DNA of 64,000 nucleotides from Ifrita kowaldi (GCA_013398055.1 VZRS01012469.1:294001-358000); one strand, 5' to 3'; positions 13,261-26,064 are shown, counted from the first letter of the stretch. The notes: generated from the letters alone by a model not told the origin. Program-made: numbers and translations.

Positions 13261-15130
13261 TAAACCGCATATCTAAACAGCCTGGGCACGTGACATGGAA
13301 CTACAGGATCTTAATTTTCGCTTTCATTCTCTATTTCAAAAAATTAGGAAAATGGAAGACTACAAGTGGAGAAATTGCAGATCAGCAGTTTTGGTTTTTC
13401 TCCCACAGAACTCCATTTCACGCCAAAACAAGATTAAATCCCCCTTCCCAGGGTACCTTTCCGCAGCACTGCCTCTTCGCAAGAACAGAGGATGCAGCAA
13501 ATCACCGCCTGATGTTAGCAACATTACTTTTAAAAACAAAGGAAATGCAACATACGTAATCTAAATCAAAATCTCTTATGCCCGAAGAAACCAGCTACTA
13601 CTTACACTAAGAACAGCATCCATATTTGTTGTATTTCATAATTATACCATTCCTAACCAAAAAGCTCTAAAAGACAGATTATTCCTTTCCTTCAAGAAAG
13701 GAATTTTTAAGTATACACTGCATAAGGGCTATATAACATCTTCTTCCTTCAATATGACCAGAATTATTCTACCTGATTCTCCCCAGTCCTCAAAGAGGGA
13801 CCACAGAGTAGAGTAGTACATGACAGAAATAACTCACACCAGCAACTCCCATACCTTCCCAAAGACACTCTGAATGCATTCAGTGTCCAAATCTTGAAAC
13901 CAGTGTACATGACCAGGCTTCAAAAACAGATTAGCAAATACATTGTACAGTGTTAACAATACCAGTTTTTCCCATTTAATTTCTATGCATATTTCCAAGC
14001 CCAAAATAATTCCCTGGAGATATGTAGAGACTCTATTAATCAAGACAAGTTCTCCAGTTTAAAGAAGGTTATGTGTTTCATGGACACTCTGGAAAGCTCA
14101 TCAGTAAAAACACTATACTATAATTATCTTCATAGCAATTTATTCATTGACATGCATAAGACTAAATTGCCTTTCTTAAAATTCAATTAAACACATTATA
14201 TTGCTATGTAAATAGCTGTTTCCCACATACTACTGAAGCCAACAACTGAGGATCAGTTTCTCTTTACTCTAATGAATTGCATTTTTCTCCAGTTGAAAAC
14301 ACATCAGGGCACTACATGGAAATGTCTTGTTAGCACAGTGCATTCTGGTTTTTCATAATCTGCTGAGTGGAAGGAGAAGTAACAGCTTGGGCCAAACCAT
14401 GTTCTTCAAAGCATCTGTGCGAATCCAAGGGATTCCAACACAACCACCCAATGCTGCCAGAAGGTATTTTGCCCAGTATGCTGTATATAAACATTCATTT
14501 CTATTTGCATTCTGTGCTGAAACGATATTTGATTTCTAAAACTGAAGCAGTGGATAAAATTAAGACCTACTGATCTGCTCCAGTAGGGTAATTCCTATTT
14601 TTCTGTTTCTACATAAGCAGATAAATAACAAAAAAAAAAATCTTGTGATCCTCTAATGTAAATAAAATCTCACAGTAGTTGAAAGCTACAGGTCTGTTTC
14701 CCTTAAACAAACAAACAATAATATTGTGGTACCAAGAACCTACATGACTGGGAAAGCATCTGATTTTTCTTTAGTAAAATAAAATGCACATAATGGGCTT
14801 ATTATTACCATGCATCTGAATGCAGTATCCAAATGCCTGCCTCTAGCAGGAGCACGGTTTGTAAGAGAAATAAATATTTTTATTCACGATAGCAAAAGCA
14901 ACAATAACTGATTAAAGTAAATTTAGTGGAAACATTAAAATAACAGCTGTGGAAAGAAAATTTATTTTTGTCTAGCATACTGTGTGAACTTATTGAAAAT
15001 AATCAAGTACTCAGTTTGAATTAACTGAGTGTGAGTGAATCTTGAGAAAAAGAGAAAGAGATGGCAATAAAAGGCACTAACAGGAATTTGTTAGCTCCTT
15101 CTCTGCTTGGTTTCTTCACATATTTTAAGA
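13261..15130. other. noncoding stretch, locally CpG-retaining
   Basis: From about 13270 to 13600 there are several CpGs and two overlapping 89-codon frames in different phases (13290-13559 and 13295-13564). Neither resembles a known protein, and being open in two phases points to low stop density rather than coding. The remainder is AT-rich, with A-runs and a small CAAA repeat near 14705-14718. Confidence 0.55.
13681..13704. repeat. short inverted repeat
   Basis: ATTCCTTTC at 13681-13689 is mirrored by GAAAGGAAT at 13696-13704 around a 6-nt loop, giving a perfect 9-bp stem. No gene end or T-tract gives it an obvious role. Confidence 0.7.
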
Positions 15131-15139
15131 AAATCTGCA

Positions 15140-15560
15140 AAGATGCAAAGAATCCTCCTGTGTTCGGTTAGCAGTAAGTAAATTGCTGTGGGCTCTGAGT
15201 GCTGGAATACTTTAGCAGGCAATTCCTCTCTGTCTTTCATTCTGTTTGTCTGTGTTAAATTCCCCCTCTGCCCTCATCCATTCTCACATCCAGTTCCCAG
15301 CTTTGTCCATCCATCAATCCACACACTTTGTCAGTGCTGACTTCATCCTGGCTCTCACAATCACATCCAAGCAAGGCTGCTGCCACGAGGGAGCTTTTCG
15401 CCTCCCATCTGCGTCTCCCTGATCTGCTGACTGAGGCCCTGCCGCTTGTCGTTTTCTATTGCACAGGCAAGCAAAACCACTAATACTGAACCTGATTTCT
15501 ATCGTGCAGCTTTTCACCTTTCCTATCGGGAGGAACAGAGAAAGAGACAGACAGACAGAG
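15140..15560. promoter_or_regulatory. candidate conserved noncoding element or cryptic exon
   Basis: The block is rich in CT-type words on the plus strand and holds a cluster of CpGs between about 15380 and 15530. A 67-codon minus-strand frame (15314-15517) has protein-like composition with many Arg, Gln and Asp, but no family is recognisable and I see no convincing splice sites. A noncoding element is the simpler reading; a small exon is the alternative. Confidence 0.35.
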
Positions 15561-15578
15561 CAGGAGAGAGAGAGAGAT
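15544..15578 (+). repeat. purine-rich (GACA)n/(GA)n tract
   Basis: GACA units pass into GA dinucleotides, giving an almost pure purine strand of about 35 nt. This is a simple-sequence tract. Confidence 0.8.
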
Positions 15579-15579
15579 G

Positions 15580-17200
15580 TCTGCTGAATTTTCTAAAACA
15601 ATTCGTACTCTAGTCAGGTTGAGGCTCAATTCATCTTCAGCTCTACAAAACATCAATAGAAATCACAAGGAGAAAATGTATCACTAATTAAGGGTTGATA
15701 AGCTCTACGTCAAGAGCAGTTTAGGAGAAAAAAAAACACCTCACCAGCATATAGAGATTCTTTACCAGCTGAAATCCATGCAGCAGTTTCATGGCAACTT
15801 TAAGTTAAAATCTCATATAATTTTCTTTCATAAAATATGCTGTCTTAGAAGCAACATTCTGGGAAAATAACACACCAAAACCAGATGTGGCTTCATTCAA
15901 AAGGTAATTTACAAAGATTTAAATTTCAACTGGAAAAACATAAAAGATGACTAAAGAAACAAACTGTTACCTAGCAATAAAATTATATTAAATCACTGTG
16001 TTTTTCCTGTTCGTTTTCCTCAGTTCAGCAGTGCAATATTCTAAGCACAAAATAACTACTATTAATATTTTTCTTTTAATTAGAATCTAGGTACTTGCAA
16101 AAACATGATGCTGCTTCTTAAAAAAAAAAAAAAGTAATATAATCACCTCAGCATTAGCTACAAATGACAAAGTTCTTCAGACACTCCGTTTGTGCACTGC
16201 AAAGCAGAAGCAGGGTGGAAGGGTATATGTTATCACTAAATCAGCAGTTACATGAGAAAAGCATTTTATGAAATAGAAATTAACTCATTTTCATCACTAT
16301 CATATACTTGACTCTACCTGTAAAAACAAAATGGAACAAGAATGTTTCTGACAGGTCATTTCAGGAACAGAAATCACTTACTAAAGAACTGAAACCTTCC
16401 TACAAACAAGTTCTGTGTCCTCGGATAAATCTTTTTGCCTAATTGTGTTTCAGTTTACAAACTGCTCACTCACAACAACTTTGTGACCACACTATTTAGC
16501 TCACCGCTAAAAAAGTATTTTGATACATTTGGATGAAAAATCCCATCAGCAAAAACACAGGATTGTTCTATGAGCAGTACAAAGTACTTCAAATATTCTG
16601 GGACTTGCTGGGCTACAAAAGGCTCTGCTTTCAGTCCTGGTTATACCAGTAACTATCCCCTTACTGCTGAGTTCAGTAAATCCTGCTGATTCCTCACTCC
16701 TCAAAGACATAGAAGGAAGAAAAAAATAAATCTAATGATCAGGCCCAGGCTTTTTTCTCTCATCAACCCCCTTCCCCGAGGGATCAAACTGTTCTTTCCT
16801 CAAAGACATACTGACACACCCAAGAATCACATTCTGTCTACATGTATACGTTTAATTATGAGATCACAGGTATATTTTACTTTATTAGTTATTTTTAACT
16901 AAAACTTGAACATGAAGCCAATAAAAGAAAACACACAAAAGAAGAAAAATGAGAGACTTGAGGGTGATCTTAGCTAATGAAAATAAAGACCTGCCCTCAA
17001 CATGCATGTATATGTGCCCTGGGCCTTCTGTATTTCATTGCACTCACTAGGAGAGACAGAGCCCCAGAAGAACACCCCACTTTTATTCCCTGAACCACTG
17101 GTCTCACATATGTTTCAGGTACGGTACAGTAGAACTGAAAAGCAGCAGAAGAAAGTCTTCTTTGCTGTGCTACTATACACATCAGACATCTCTAATTAGA
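15580..17200. other. AT-rich noncoding stretch
   Basis: No gene is supported. Only frames of about 65 codons occur, near 17000-17200, on both strands. A 14-nt A run sits at 16120-16133. Confidence 0.65.
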
Positions 17201-17204
17201 CAGC

Positions 17205-17800
17205 AACAAAATTTTATTAATAGGCTGGACATTATGGAATGAGCTTGTTATAAATGGGCCCTGTCAAAGCCTTATTCAGCTACCAAATGAGTATTCTCAG
17301 TTCACTGCTCGCATCTGAAGCATCACCGCTGGTGCCGGATAACAAATGATTGCTATTAACCGTATTGTTAGTAATGATGGCTGAAAACAAACAAAAACCC
17401 ATAAATAACAGTCTACAGAAAAATTAACCCATAAACTTGATAGATATCCAGCTGAGAAATAATAAATGACACTTTGGTTCCTGCTGGGAGAAGCTAGTGG
17501 TTTTTGTTTTCTTCTCTGTCATTAACACATTTTCTGTGCTAAAAATTAGATTCTGATATATAATTATCAACGCTTCCAGATATTAATTCTGCTATCGCTC
17601 CCTCTGCTTCTCTGCTGGTTGGGTGTAATGTTATTCACAGATTACTCTGAGAAAACACATCAAACACTTAACAGAGCAGGTCAAAGTGACAAGCAGCTTT
17701 TGCTGACAACACCAACCTGCACAGCCTTTTTTACCCCGGACACAAAACAAATTTCTCATATTAATTAACTCTGGTTTCTTTGCAGCTAGAACAAATCTTT
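17205..17800. promoter_or_regulatory. candidate conserved noncoding element cluster
   Basis: Two adjacent sub-blocks (about 17215-17360 and 17440-17790) keep CpGs and dense homeodomain ATTA/TAAT words. The first carries TGGAATG at 17235-17241, a TEAD-type MCAT core. No coding frame is present. Regulatory function is inferred from composition and motifs only. Confidence 0.4.
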
Positions 17801-19375
17801 GCTATGTAAGATGAGCTATGCATATTCCCAGCTGTCCTAATGTAGGCTGCACTGAGGAGGAAGAACTGACAATTATTATCTTGCTTTTATACAGTGAAAT
17901 CCACATTTGTTAACATCCTAGAGAAATATGCCTATTTTCACAGCCAATTAAAACAAGTTTCTTTTTACCAGATATAGTTTCAGTGGCAAAGCCATGCTTT
18001 CTCTCTCCTTTTAGGGAAAAAAAAAAAATAAACTGACTACGAAAAACACTCAGATGTTTTCACTGAAGCAGCCCTACTTTATGCAATAGAAGAAAATTCA
18101 AGAGTGATTATTCACCTGCCTCTTGAACACAAAAACTTTGCAACCTTTGCACACAAACACAGCAATGAACAAGTCTTTACCAGACCTTAATACAACCTTG
18201 ATGAGAAAACCCAGGGTAATATCACAAAATAATTACGCGTCACTGCCTTGAAAATGTTTGCATACACAACTAACTTGAAGGAGCATTACTGGTCATGGTC
18301 AGTCATTTGTAGTATCTGAAGCCCCAGCCAGCAGCAGACCCCTCCTCTGTTGCACACTGCACAGAACAGGCTAGATGGACCTTCCTCCCCCTCACGCCCT
18401 TCCTAAAGACTTTACTGTCCACTGCTGCACCCACGGAGTGAAAGGCTGCTCACACAGCCAAAGTTATGTATGCATGTTACACTGGCAGGAACACTTTACA
18501 TTTTCTGGTTCATGCTCTGCACAGTTTGCAATAATTTTTTTAATACTACTCATAAGCCTTTTTTATAACACATTTTTAACTATTTTGACATATATTCGTA
18601 TTTGACTTGCTGTATTTATAGTGACATTTAAGTTCACTCATTCGAGCAATGACTTTCAGTTCCTTAGAGTTCGATGAATAATATGCTTCAGAGTATTAAA
18701 GAAAAAAAAAAAACCACTAGGTAAACAAAATTAGAGGATATAAACAGATGTGGGTCACTGTAAAGTATGTAGAATGCATAGTACGAATCAGACAAATTTC
18801 TGGACATTATTTCCTCCCCTTCCCCCACCTGCAATAAAGTATAGGAGAAAAATCAGAGCAATGTTTCTGCCAACAAGTTAGAAATTCCCTTAATTGCAAT
18901 TATTCAAGGGAAATGACTTGCTCACTATTCACATGTTCTTTTCCAATTAAACAGGTTTCCATTACATTTGTAACAGCATCTAAGGAAAAATATTTGGGAA
19001 AAGTATTTAAATAAATTAAAAATGAAGGTTGGAGGGAGTATTTCCTGCTCTGCATGCCTAGTTTTTAATTTCCACATTGTGTCCCCATGGCCATGTTTTG
19101 CTGATGACAGAGTCTGACTGCAAATCCCATACCTGCTATACACTACGTTTTCTCAGTATCTGGCACTGTGATATTAAATAACTATAAAACTAGAAAGCCA
19201 AAATAACTAAATCACCTGGCAGCCAATTTCTGAGAGTTAAACCACAAACCCGGAAAATGGTGGAGTGTGTTGAAATAATGTAAAGGAAACCCATAAATTC
19301 AAACTTTATGTTCTGTAAAGAACAAATATGAAAAAGGCATCAAAATAATGAAAGATTGTTTATGTATTCTGGCAT
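17801..19375. other. AT-rich noncoding stretch
   Basis: No gene is supported. The longest frames are 76 codons (18375-18605, plus) and 72 codons (18925-19143, minus). Both are rich in AT-derived residues and lack motifs. A-runs occur near 18018 and 18702. Confidence 0.65.
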
Positions 19376-19379
19376 GAAA

Positions 19380-19640
19380 TGGGAATGTGTTATGAGAGAG
19401 AGCGCAATGGCAGAGACAGATCGACAGAGCTGACAGTGTGGTATTCATCCTGCATGGTACAGCAGACGTCCTGCTAGTGGCAGTCGACAGCGCAATAAAT
19501 CAAGGGCTCTCGATGCTGTACCTACAGCTTATTACATCCAAGATGACAAATAAATAATAATCCCTGTCACAGCGGCCCTTTGCTCAAGGATTGAGCCTGA
19601 AACCTTTTGCTCATCACTCCTGGTCTTAAGTGAAAATACT
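19380..19640. promoter_or_regulatory. strong candidate conserved noncoding element
   Basis: This has one of the highest local CpG densities in the window, with near-balanced composition. ATAAATCA at 19495-19502 matches the complement of the PBX-HOX word TGATTTAT. GACGTC at 19465-19470 lies inside an AGCAG/CTGCT inverted repeat (19461-19475). There is no open frame across it. Motif identities follow known specificities; enhancer function is inferred. Confidence 0.5.
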
Positions 19641-21770
19641 AGAACAAGGGAATTGAAGGCCACGGTTTACTGAGCTCATGAAACACAAAGCAAGCTGGCC
19701 ACAGGAACTAAAACCAAGCAGGAAAGGTCAAGTAGCAAGAAAGGATAAATATTTAAATAATCCCAGCAAAAGGATGGCAACATTTCACAGCTGTGAAACT
19801 GCAAGAGACCTGCCCCCTCCATTATCCCCAAGTAGAATAGCTGTACAATCAAGGTGGGCATCAGGCAGCAAAACCACTGCCCCATCCCCTCCACACTGTC
19901 CCCTAAAGGCAAACACCCAATCTTGAAAAAAGAATCCCTAGTTCTCCCCTTTTTAATATTTCTTTCCCAGTATTTACCTTCTTAGTGTGCTTTGAACATG
20001 TAGGATATCTTTGGGCTATCCGTTCAGAAGATAGTACAAAAAGAAAAGAGTCAGTACCAGAACTAATACTGCAGAGAGGTCTCATTTACCTCAGCTGGCC
20101 CACCAATTATAAACACAGATGCATACAAGGTGTCTTTGAGTTCATCATCAAATGTGACACAGGTTTCCTTCTTCATATTAAACATGGATTTTCTGTAGAG
20201 CCTGGTAGAATGTTGAAGTTAGGCTAAACATATTTTTTTTTGAAATAGTCGTAACAACAGAGTATATTGTGTCCACTTCATGTCTCTCTTCTTTATCATT
20301 TAAACTTGCAGTTGTATTTTCAAGCAATACAGACAGCACTGAATTAATCCAATGCCAGTTCTCAGGCTCATTATTGCCACCTGTAAATACTTTTGTCGCT
20401 CACGGTAAATCCCTTGCTCACTCTTCACTCCATTTTTAAAGTAACATCCCTTAATAAAAATCTGGTCAATACAGCAAGTAGTACTCTACAAGGTATATTA
20501 GAGCAGTAGAACATCATCAAAAACACATCAAAAAATATGAACTTACATTGGCTATCAGGTGCTGAATGAGGCACCCACCTTGATAATAATAACCAAGAGC
20601 TACTTCATACCTTTTCTCTGATCACTGCCAACTTTTTTGTACTTTTTCAGATACATTCCTATTTAACAGGGCAGCCAAGGACAATAAACAATAGTTTGTC
20701 CATATCTTATTTACGCAATGCTCATCCAGTGGTTATTGTCTTCCTTGGAACACCAATTTTAGGATTTTTTTGCCCTCCTTTCTTTCTAACTTTACCAATT
20801 GTATTTGTTTAGTAACTCTTACTAAACACTGCATATACAAAATTAAGTCTTATACCTTTAAAATACATTTTTGAAAAAGCTATGCCAAGACAACCCTTGT
20901 TGTATCTATGTACAAAAATGCCTCAGAACATTCATCTGAAACATCTGTTTGGCTTACTGTCCATGTCACCTAAACATACTGAGGTTAGGCAAGAATGATC
21001 ATGATCAAGAAAGATAAACCTGGCCTGAACATCAGCATATTTCATAACTACATCTATAAGTTTAGGCAACTTCAACAGGTTCTAAAGTAAAGGGACCAAG
21101 CAAGAGGTCTGAGAAACAGCGACATAGCTTCTAACTGCAAAACACATAAAATCCCAAACATTCATAGCTTGAATAACTTGATTCTAGAGTTTGAATGCAC
21201 ACTTGAGAGATAAGGCTTCTTGTTAGAGATAATGTCTGTTCCTAGATCAATAGATTCCATGGACAAAAGAGTTAAGTTTTGGGGTTCACAAATCCTTCTT
21301 GTATGATCAAACACTTTCTCCAAGCAACATATTTCAGTGAGAAAAGGTCTGCATTCAAAATTGTGCTCATTATTGTCCTGTGTAAGTCTTTCAGATCTTT
21401 GATATTTTTAAGAAGGCCTTTCTTTTTTTTAAAAAAAATAAACCATACAAACAAAACCACAATCAATATAATAGGTAACAGATAAAGCAGATAACTTTGG
21501 CCAGTACATAACTCCTACACACAGAGCAGCAGATGAAATCTTGATCTCCCAAATGCAATAAACCTTATTAACACCTGCAAAACAGGAAGTTACCTTCCTT
21601 GTTACCAACCTGCAGCTGTGATACAAAATTACCAATAACCTCTTAAGCACAGCTCCAGTCACCTGGGTCAGTATTTTACAACATAGCAGCAGGCAGCTGA
21701 AGTAAAACTCTGCTGGGCTTAACACTGCAAACCCAAGCAGCATTATTGCAATGGTTTAATTACGGTTTAA
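19641..21770. other. AT-rich noncoding stretch
   Basis: No gene is supported. Opposing frames of 82 and 78 codons overlap at 19676-19926, and a 104-codon minus frame lies at 21429-21743, rich in Leu, Cys and Val but without domain features. It holds only short A/T runs. Confidence 0.65.
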
Positions 21771-21784
21771 ATACAGTTCAGGAC

Positions 21785-21875
21785 TAGGTCAAAAGTTCCC
21801 AGTATCCCCAGGAGGACAAAGCACTGCCCTTCCAACAGAAGAAGCCCCTTCCAGCTTGATGATTCTAAAATTGTT
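21785..21875 (+). mobile_element. probable CR1 LINE 3'-end remnant
   Basis: The segment GAAGCCCCTTCCAGC followed by TGATGATTCTAAAAT (about 21840-21871) resembles the CR1 3' end, where a CCTTCCAACCT-like stretch is followed by copies of ATTCTATG. The terminal repeat is decayed. The 5' limit is uncertain and no reverse-transcriptase coding remains. Confidence 0.45.
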
Positions 21876-22400
21876 ACGTTACCAATTGGAAAATGTTTAA
21901 TTCATACTTTAAATACTGTAGATATAAAGAATTAAATGTTATGTCACATTTTGATAAATACTAATTTATAACCTATACACAAACTGCATACATATGTATG
22001 AACAAAATCCTTGGTCAGAAGGATTTGTATTTCCTCTGCAGTGCACTGAGGCAGGGACAATACTTCTTCCTGGTGATAGAAAGTGATGATTGTCATCAGA
22101 CAAAGCATAAGACAACTGCTATGGAAGCTGGAGAGCCCCCAGATAATTTGAAAAAAATAATACAACGCTTTGCGCATTTCATAGACACAGGTACACTTAC
22201 GTGACAACTTATTTTAGGATAAACTTTATACTTAATTACTTCCATGAGTATACTGGGATATTTTGTCATAAACTCACTGAGTCCGCTGTATTTGTACAGA
22301 AATAGTATTCTGAAAAGTGAACCCCACTGCTAATGTTTTTATTTGAATAAATTATTACCCAACACAGCAACCATCAACATTTTACAGAATGAGAACACAG
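21876..22400. other. AT-rich noncoding stretch
   Basis: Frames of 87 codons (minus) and 68 codons (plus) overlap at 21944-22207, without motifs. Nothing else is recognised. Confidence 0.6.
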
Positions 22401-22800
22401 ATTCCTGTAATTTTTCCGGCCCTAATGCCAGTCACTATTGGGAGCATTTAGTTATAAATTGTCTTTCAATAAAAGTAAAAGCTCCCAAAACAACAAAATG
22501 AAAAGACACAGCAGCTTAAATCAAGGAAGTCAATTTCCACATGCCGATCCTAAATATTTCATAGCCCTATTTTATTCTGACATTTGTAGATGACTAAAGT
22601 GTTACAAAGGAAATAAAATGCTGATTAAAGAGTTCACTGTCATAAAGGTTACTGAATTGTAAATGGCCCTTTCCATCTTCCTGTTAATAGGTACCCAGCT
22701 GTAAACATCATGAAGGATGTGACGGGAGGCCTGTGCTGCTCCTTTAGGAGTCGTATATACATTAATCACTGAATCACCAAGCCATGCTTAATTGCAAGTT
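22401..22800. promoter_or_regulatory. candidate conserved noncoding element with inverted repeat
   Basis: A short CpG-containing stretch near 22416 is followed by TTGGGAGC (22438-22445), mirrored by GCTCCCAA (22481-22488) around a 35-nt AT-rich loop. A second CpG-bearing part runs from about 22680 to 22800 with TAAT-type words. The function is unknown and the call rests on composition. Confidence 0.33.
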
Positions 22801-24245
22801 GTATATCACACAAATCCATGGTAAGTAGAAGGAAACTCATTATTGCTGCTTCATAACTACTGGGTACTTCTCATTTTAACCTTCTCACACCCGGGACACT
22901 GTTGTTTTACAATGTGAATGCAGAAAAGGCATTAAGCCACTAATTACAGTAACACTGTATGTTACCCTGCTGTTTGAACATTTTTCAAAATAAAACCAAG
23001 TACTATCAACAACAGAGAAAAACAGCATTTTTAAAAACTATTTAAGTGAATTTTACAAGTTTTTTCATAGAGTATAACGCATGGAAATCCATTATTCCTT
23101 GATAGTTTAAAGAACTGGTTAAATGACAAAGAAAAAACCCCAACACTGTATTTTGTTTTGACAAAATTATTGATTTAAATCCCATCCAATAGCACAATAC
23201 TATTTAAAGGTCACCTAAAGAAAAATGAGTTTACACTCCAACAGAGCAAGCTTATCTGCCATGAAAGTGTAATGATGTGTTTATACTCTCACTAGCGTGC
23301 ATATATTTTTCAGAAAGATAAGAGATTTTGTGCAGGTGAAGTCTGACAAAAAAGTAAAGGTAAAAAATTTGAGATATTTGTGTAGTTGCTGCACCACCAG
23401 TATTCATTTCAATAATCATTTCAGTAGGTTCCCCCCCATGTGTTTTTATAAACTATTGAGCACCATAGCAGTGGTAATTCTTTTATGCCATTCACCAGAT
23501 GTTTTATCAGAACTCCTTGAAGATTTGCAAAGTTAACTGCACAGCTTACGTATCTAGACACTAACAAGTGTCTTAATAAATATACAACACGTTTCAGTTT
23601 GAACATCCTCATGTTTAACTGTTTTAATGCAAACTGGTTTGCAATTTTACTCCACAGTGGAACACCGTATGTTCTGGCATACTGCTCAGCCAGAAGTATG
23701 TTTATTGATGAAAATCATTCAAAACTACTTCATTGCAAAGATAAATTCTATGCAACTGGTATCTGTTCCTAATGTCATGCATACTTTCTTATATTCCGTT
23801 TTCAATTCCAAGAGTAAAAGGAATCACTTTTTCTCACACCCAGGATGCATTAACATGTTCTTTAAAGCAGCTCTGCCCCAGGATATCCATTATCTGCTAT
23901 CCCAGCCCTCTTGGCACTGTTCTCCACTCTGTAAGAGGCCTAACAGATTCTTCCATTCCATCCTCACTGTGCGCACATGATCCCTTTGCAAATATATTTG
24001 AAGGACCTGCAAACTAACTAATTACAGCCCTTCCCTCTACTTAAAAGAGAATGTGCACAAAGAACAGTGGTTATGGCTTTTAAATCCCTCTGCTCATCTA
24101 CATCAGCTGCTGTTGATAGGCCTCATGCTTCTCATGGATTTAGTTGTCAAGAATTCACGGCAGCAAACTCACATGCACGTCACAAGACCCAACCACCTTT
24201 AAAACACCTGAGCATTTTGCTTCATCACCCAAAAAACCCCCAATC
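22801..24245. other. AT-rich noncoding stretch
   Basis: No gene is supported. The longest frame is 117 codons at 23627-23980, overlapped by an 81-codon frame in another phase. Neither has recognisable domains or flanking splice signals that convince me. Confidence 0.6.
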
Positions 24246-24762
24246 TTTCAATCAAAGTAGAAAATTTTTATCTTATTTAGCAATTCCATATTCACAGATA
24301 GAGTTTTCTCAGCTTTCCTGTTGACTTCAGATGTTGACATGTGCAAAATAAAAAGGGAAATCACACCGTAACATCAGAAAGAGACTCAATATCTTTGATT
24401 AAAAATGCAGTAAATGTTTTAATATGTGCCAATAGAAATTGTATTTTGGGAAGTCACATCTATTCTTAGATTATGGATGCCTATGTTAGGATGGGCCTGT
24501 TAAAAAACTTAACTACAAGCATTCCAAAAAAATAATCATTAAAAAAAAAAAAAATCTTTTCTACATCGTTTCAGATGGTAGGAATCCCAGTTGTCTTTAC
24601 TTTTGGAAATTGTATACTCAACAATGCCCAGTCCTTCATCATGACAAGCAGAGCCTCACATGTTCCTATGTCCAGTCCATACATCCTTTAGCAAAGAGGA
24701 AGATTTAGTCTGATAAAAAGACAAAAGATGCTCTGGAGCAAGAAAAGCCTCAACACACAGAT
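24246..24762 (+). repeat. block A, first copy of a 517-bp exact duplicate
   Basis: This block recurs at 25257-25773, a constant offset of 1011. I saw no mismatch in reading both through, including a 14-nt A run. It ends exactly at the single N at 24763. The pattern indicates a contig end that overlaps the start of another contig, not a biological repeat. Confidence 0.95.
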
Positions 24763-24763
24763 N
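24763..24763. other. single-N contig junction
   Basis: One ambiguous base sits exactly where block A stops. Some scaffolders write a minimal gap like this when the estimated gap is negative. Confidence 0.9.
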
Positions 24764-25037
24764 AATAATAATTTCCACTAACTGGTAGGTTGTCTGAAGG
24801 CTTAATCCATCATTCACTCGAAAAATTTCAGATAAGAAGTGCTTCATTAAATCTGAAGAGCAATTCCTCTATGCATGTCTCTTGCATATTGTCCCATCTT
24901 TATGCACTCCATAACCTTCCTACAAAATTGTATTAATTTCAGGTATACAATCCTTTGTGCTGAGCCTACTATTGAGATACTGTCAGTCAGGATAAAAAAC
25001 AAAAACAAAGCCAAAACAAAAACCCAAACAAACAAAC
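24764..25037. other. unique spacer X between duplicated blocks
   Basis: This 274-nt single-copy sequence is contiguous with block B to its right and separated from block A by an N. It ends in an A/C-rich CAAA-type tract. It does not resemble spacer Y (25774-26063), which argues against the two being alleles. Confidence 0.85.
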
Positions 25038-25255
25038 ATGGCCTGTGATTTACTAGAAGCGTTAGACAACTCCTGCAAATCTAAAAAAAAACAAAAAAGA
25101 AAAAAGAAAAAAAGACTGCTGACATAAGAGAAAGTGACATCTAAAAATAATTTCAAAAGAGCTTTAGGTGTAGATTTTTTGTTTGATTAGTTTGCAATTT
25201 TGGGGCAGACTTGTATTGTTTGGGTTGGATTTTTGAAGGTTTCGTAAAGAATTTT
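25038..25255 (+). repeat. block B, first copy of a 218-bp near-exact duplicate
   Basis: It matches 26065-26282 at offset 1027. The single difference is A at 25090 against C at 26117, inside an A-rich run. It ends directly before the N at 25256, as expected for a contig end. Confidence 0.95.
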
Positions 25256-25256
25256 N
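25256..25256. other. single-N contig junction
   Basis: This base separates the end of block B from the start of the second copy of block A. Confidence 0.9.
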
Positions 25257-25773
25257 TTTCAATCAAAGTAGAAAATTTTTATCTTATTTAGCAATTCCAT
25301 ATTCACAGATAGAGTTTTCTCAGCTTTCCTGTTGACTTCAGATGTTGACATGTGCAAAATAAAAAGGGAAATCACACCGTAACATCAGAAAGAGACTCAA
25401 TATCTTTGATTAAAAATGCAGTAAATGTTTTAATATGTGCCAATAGAAATTGTATTTTGGGAAGTCACATCTATTCTTAGATTATGGATGCCTATGTTAG
25501 GATGGGCCTGTTAAAAAACTTAACTACAAGCATTCCAAAAAAATAATCATTAAAAAAAAAAAAAATCTTTTCTACATCGTTTCAGATGGTAGGAATCCCA
25601 GTTGTCTTTACTTTTGGAAATTGTATACTCAACAATGCCCAGTCCTTCATCATGACAAGCAGAGCCTCACATGTTCCTATGTCCAGTCCATACATCCTTT
25701 AGCAAAGAGGAAGATTTAGTCTGATAAAAAGACAAAAGATGCTCTGGAGCAAGAAAAGCCTCAACACACAGAT
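25257..25773 (+). repeat. block A, second copy
   Basis: This is an exact copy of 24246-24762. It starts immediately after an N and continues without a break into spacer Y, so this copy shows what truly lies to the right of block A. Confidence 0.95.
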
Positions 25774-26063
25774 TGACTTCTCAAAACACTCTCTGCAATG
25801 CTCAATACAAGTAATGGTTAGAACAAAAATTCCTCCACCCCTTAAATTTCCATTTTTAAAAACAAGGTTGTTTCCATCATTTCTCTTCACACAATACATG
25901 TCCGTAACAAGTAAGCAGAGAAATACATGAGCTAAAGAAGATATTTATAAATTAGATTTAGGTCTCCATACTTTGGAACTGTACACAGAAGTTCAGATAT
26001 AAACCCGGACACCATGACAATAAGCGATACTCCAGTGACTGATACCTAACCCAGAGGCAGCAC
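25774..26063. other. unique spacer Y between duplicated blocks
   Basis: This 290-nt single-copy sequence is contiguous with the second copy of block A and is cut off by the N at 26064. A 66-codon minus-strand frame (25699-25899) crosses the block A/Y boundary and has no motif. Confidence 0.85.
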
Positions 26064-26064
26064 N
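26064..26064. other. single-N contig junction
   Basis: This base separates spacer Y from the second copy of block B. Confidence 0.9.

Noticed and set aside
13290..13564. Two 89-codon frames open in different phases over the same DNA
   Set aside because: A dual-coding gene is much less likely than local low stop density; neither frame looks like a known protein.
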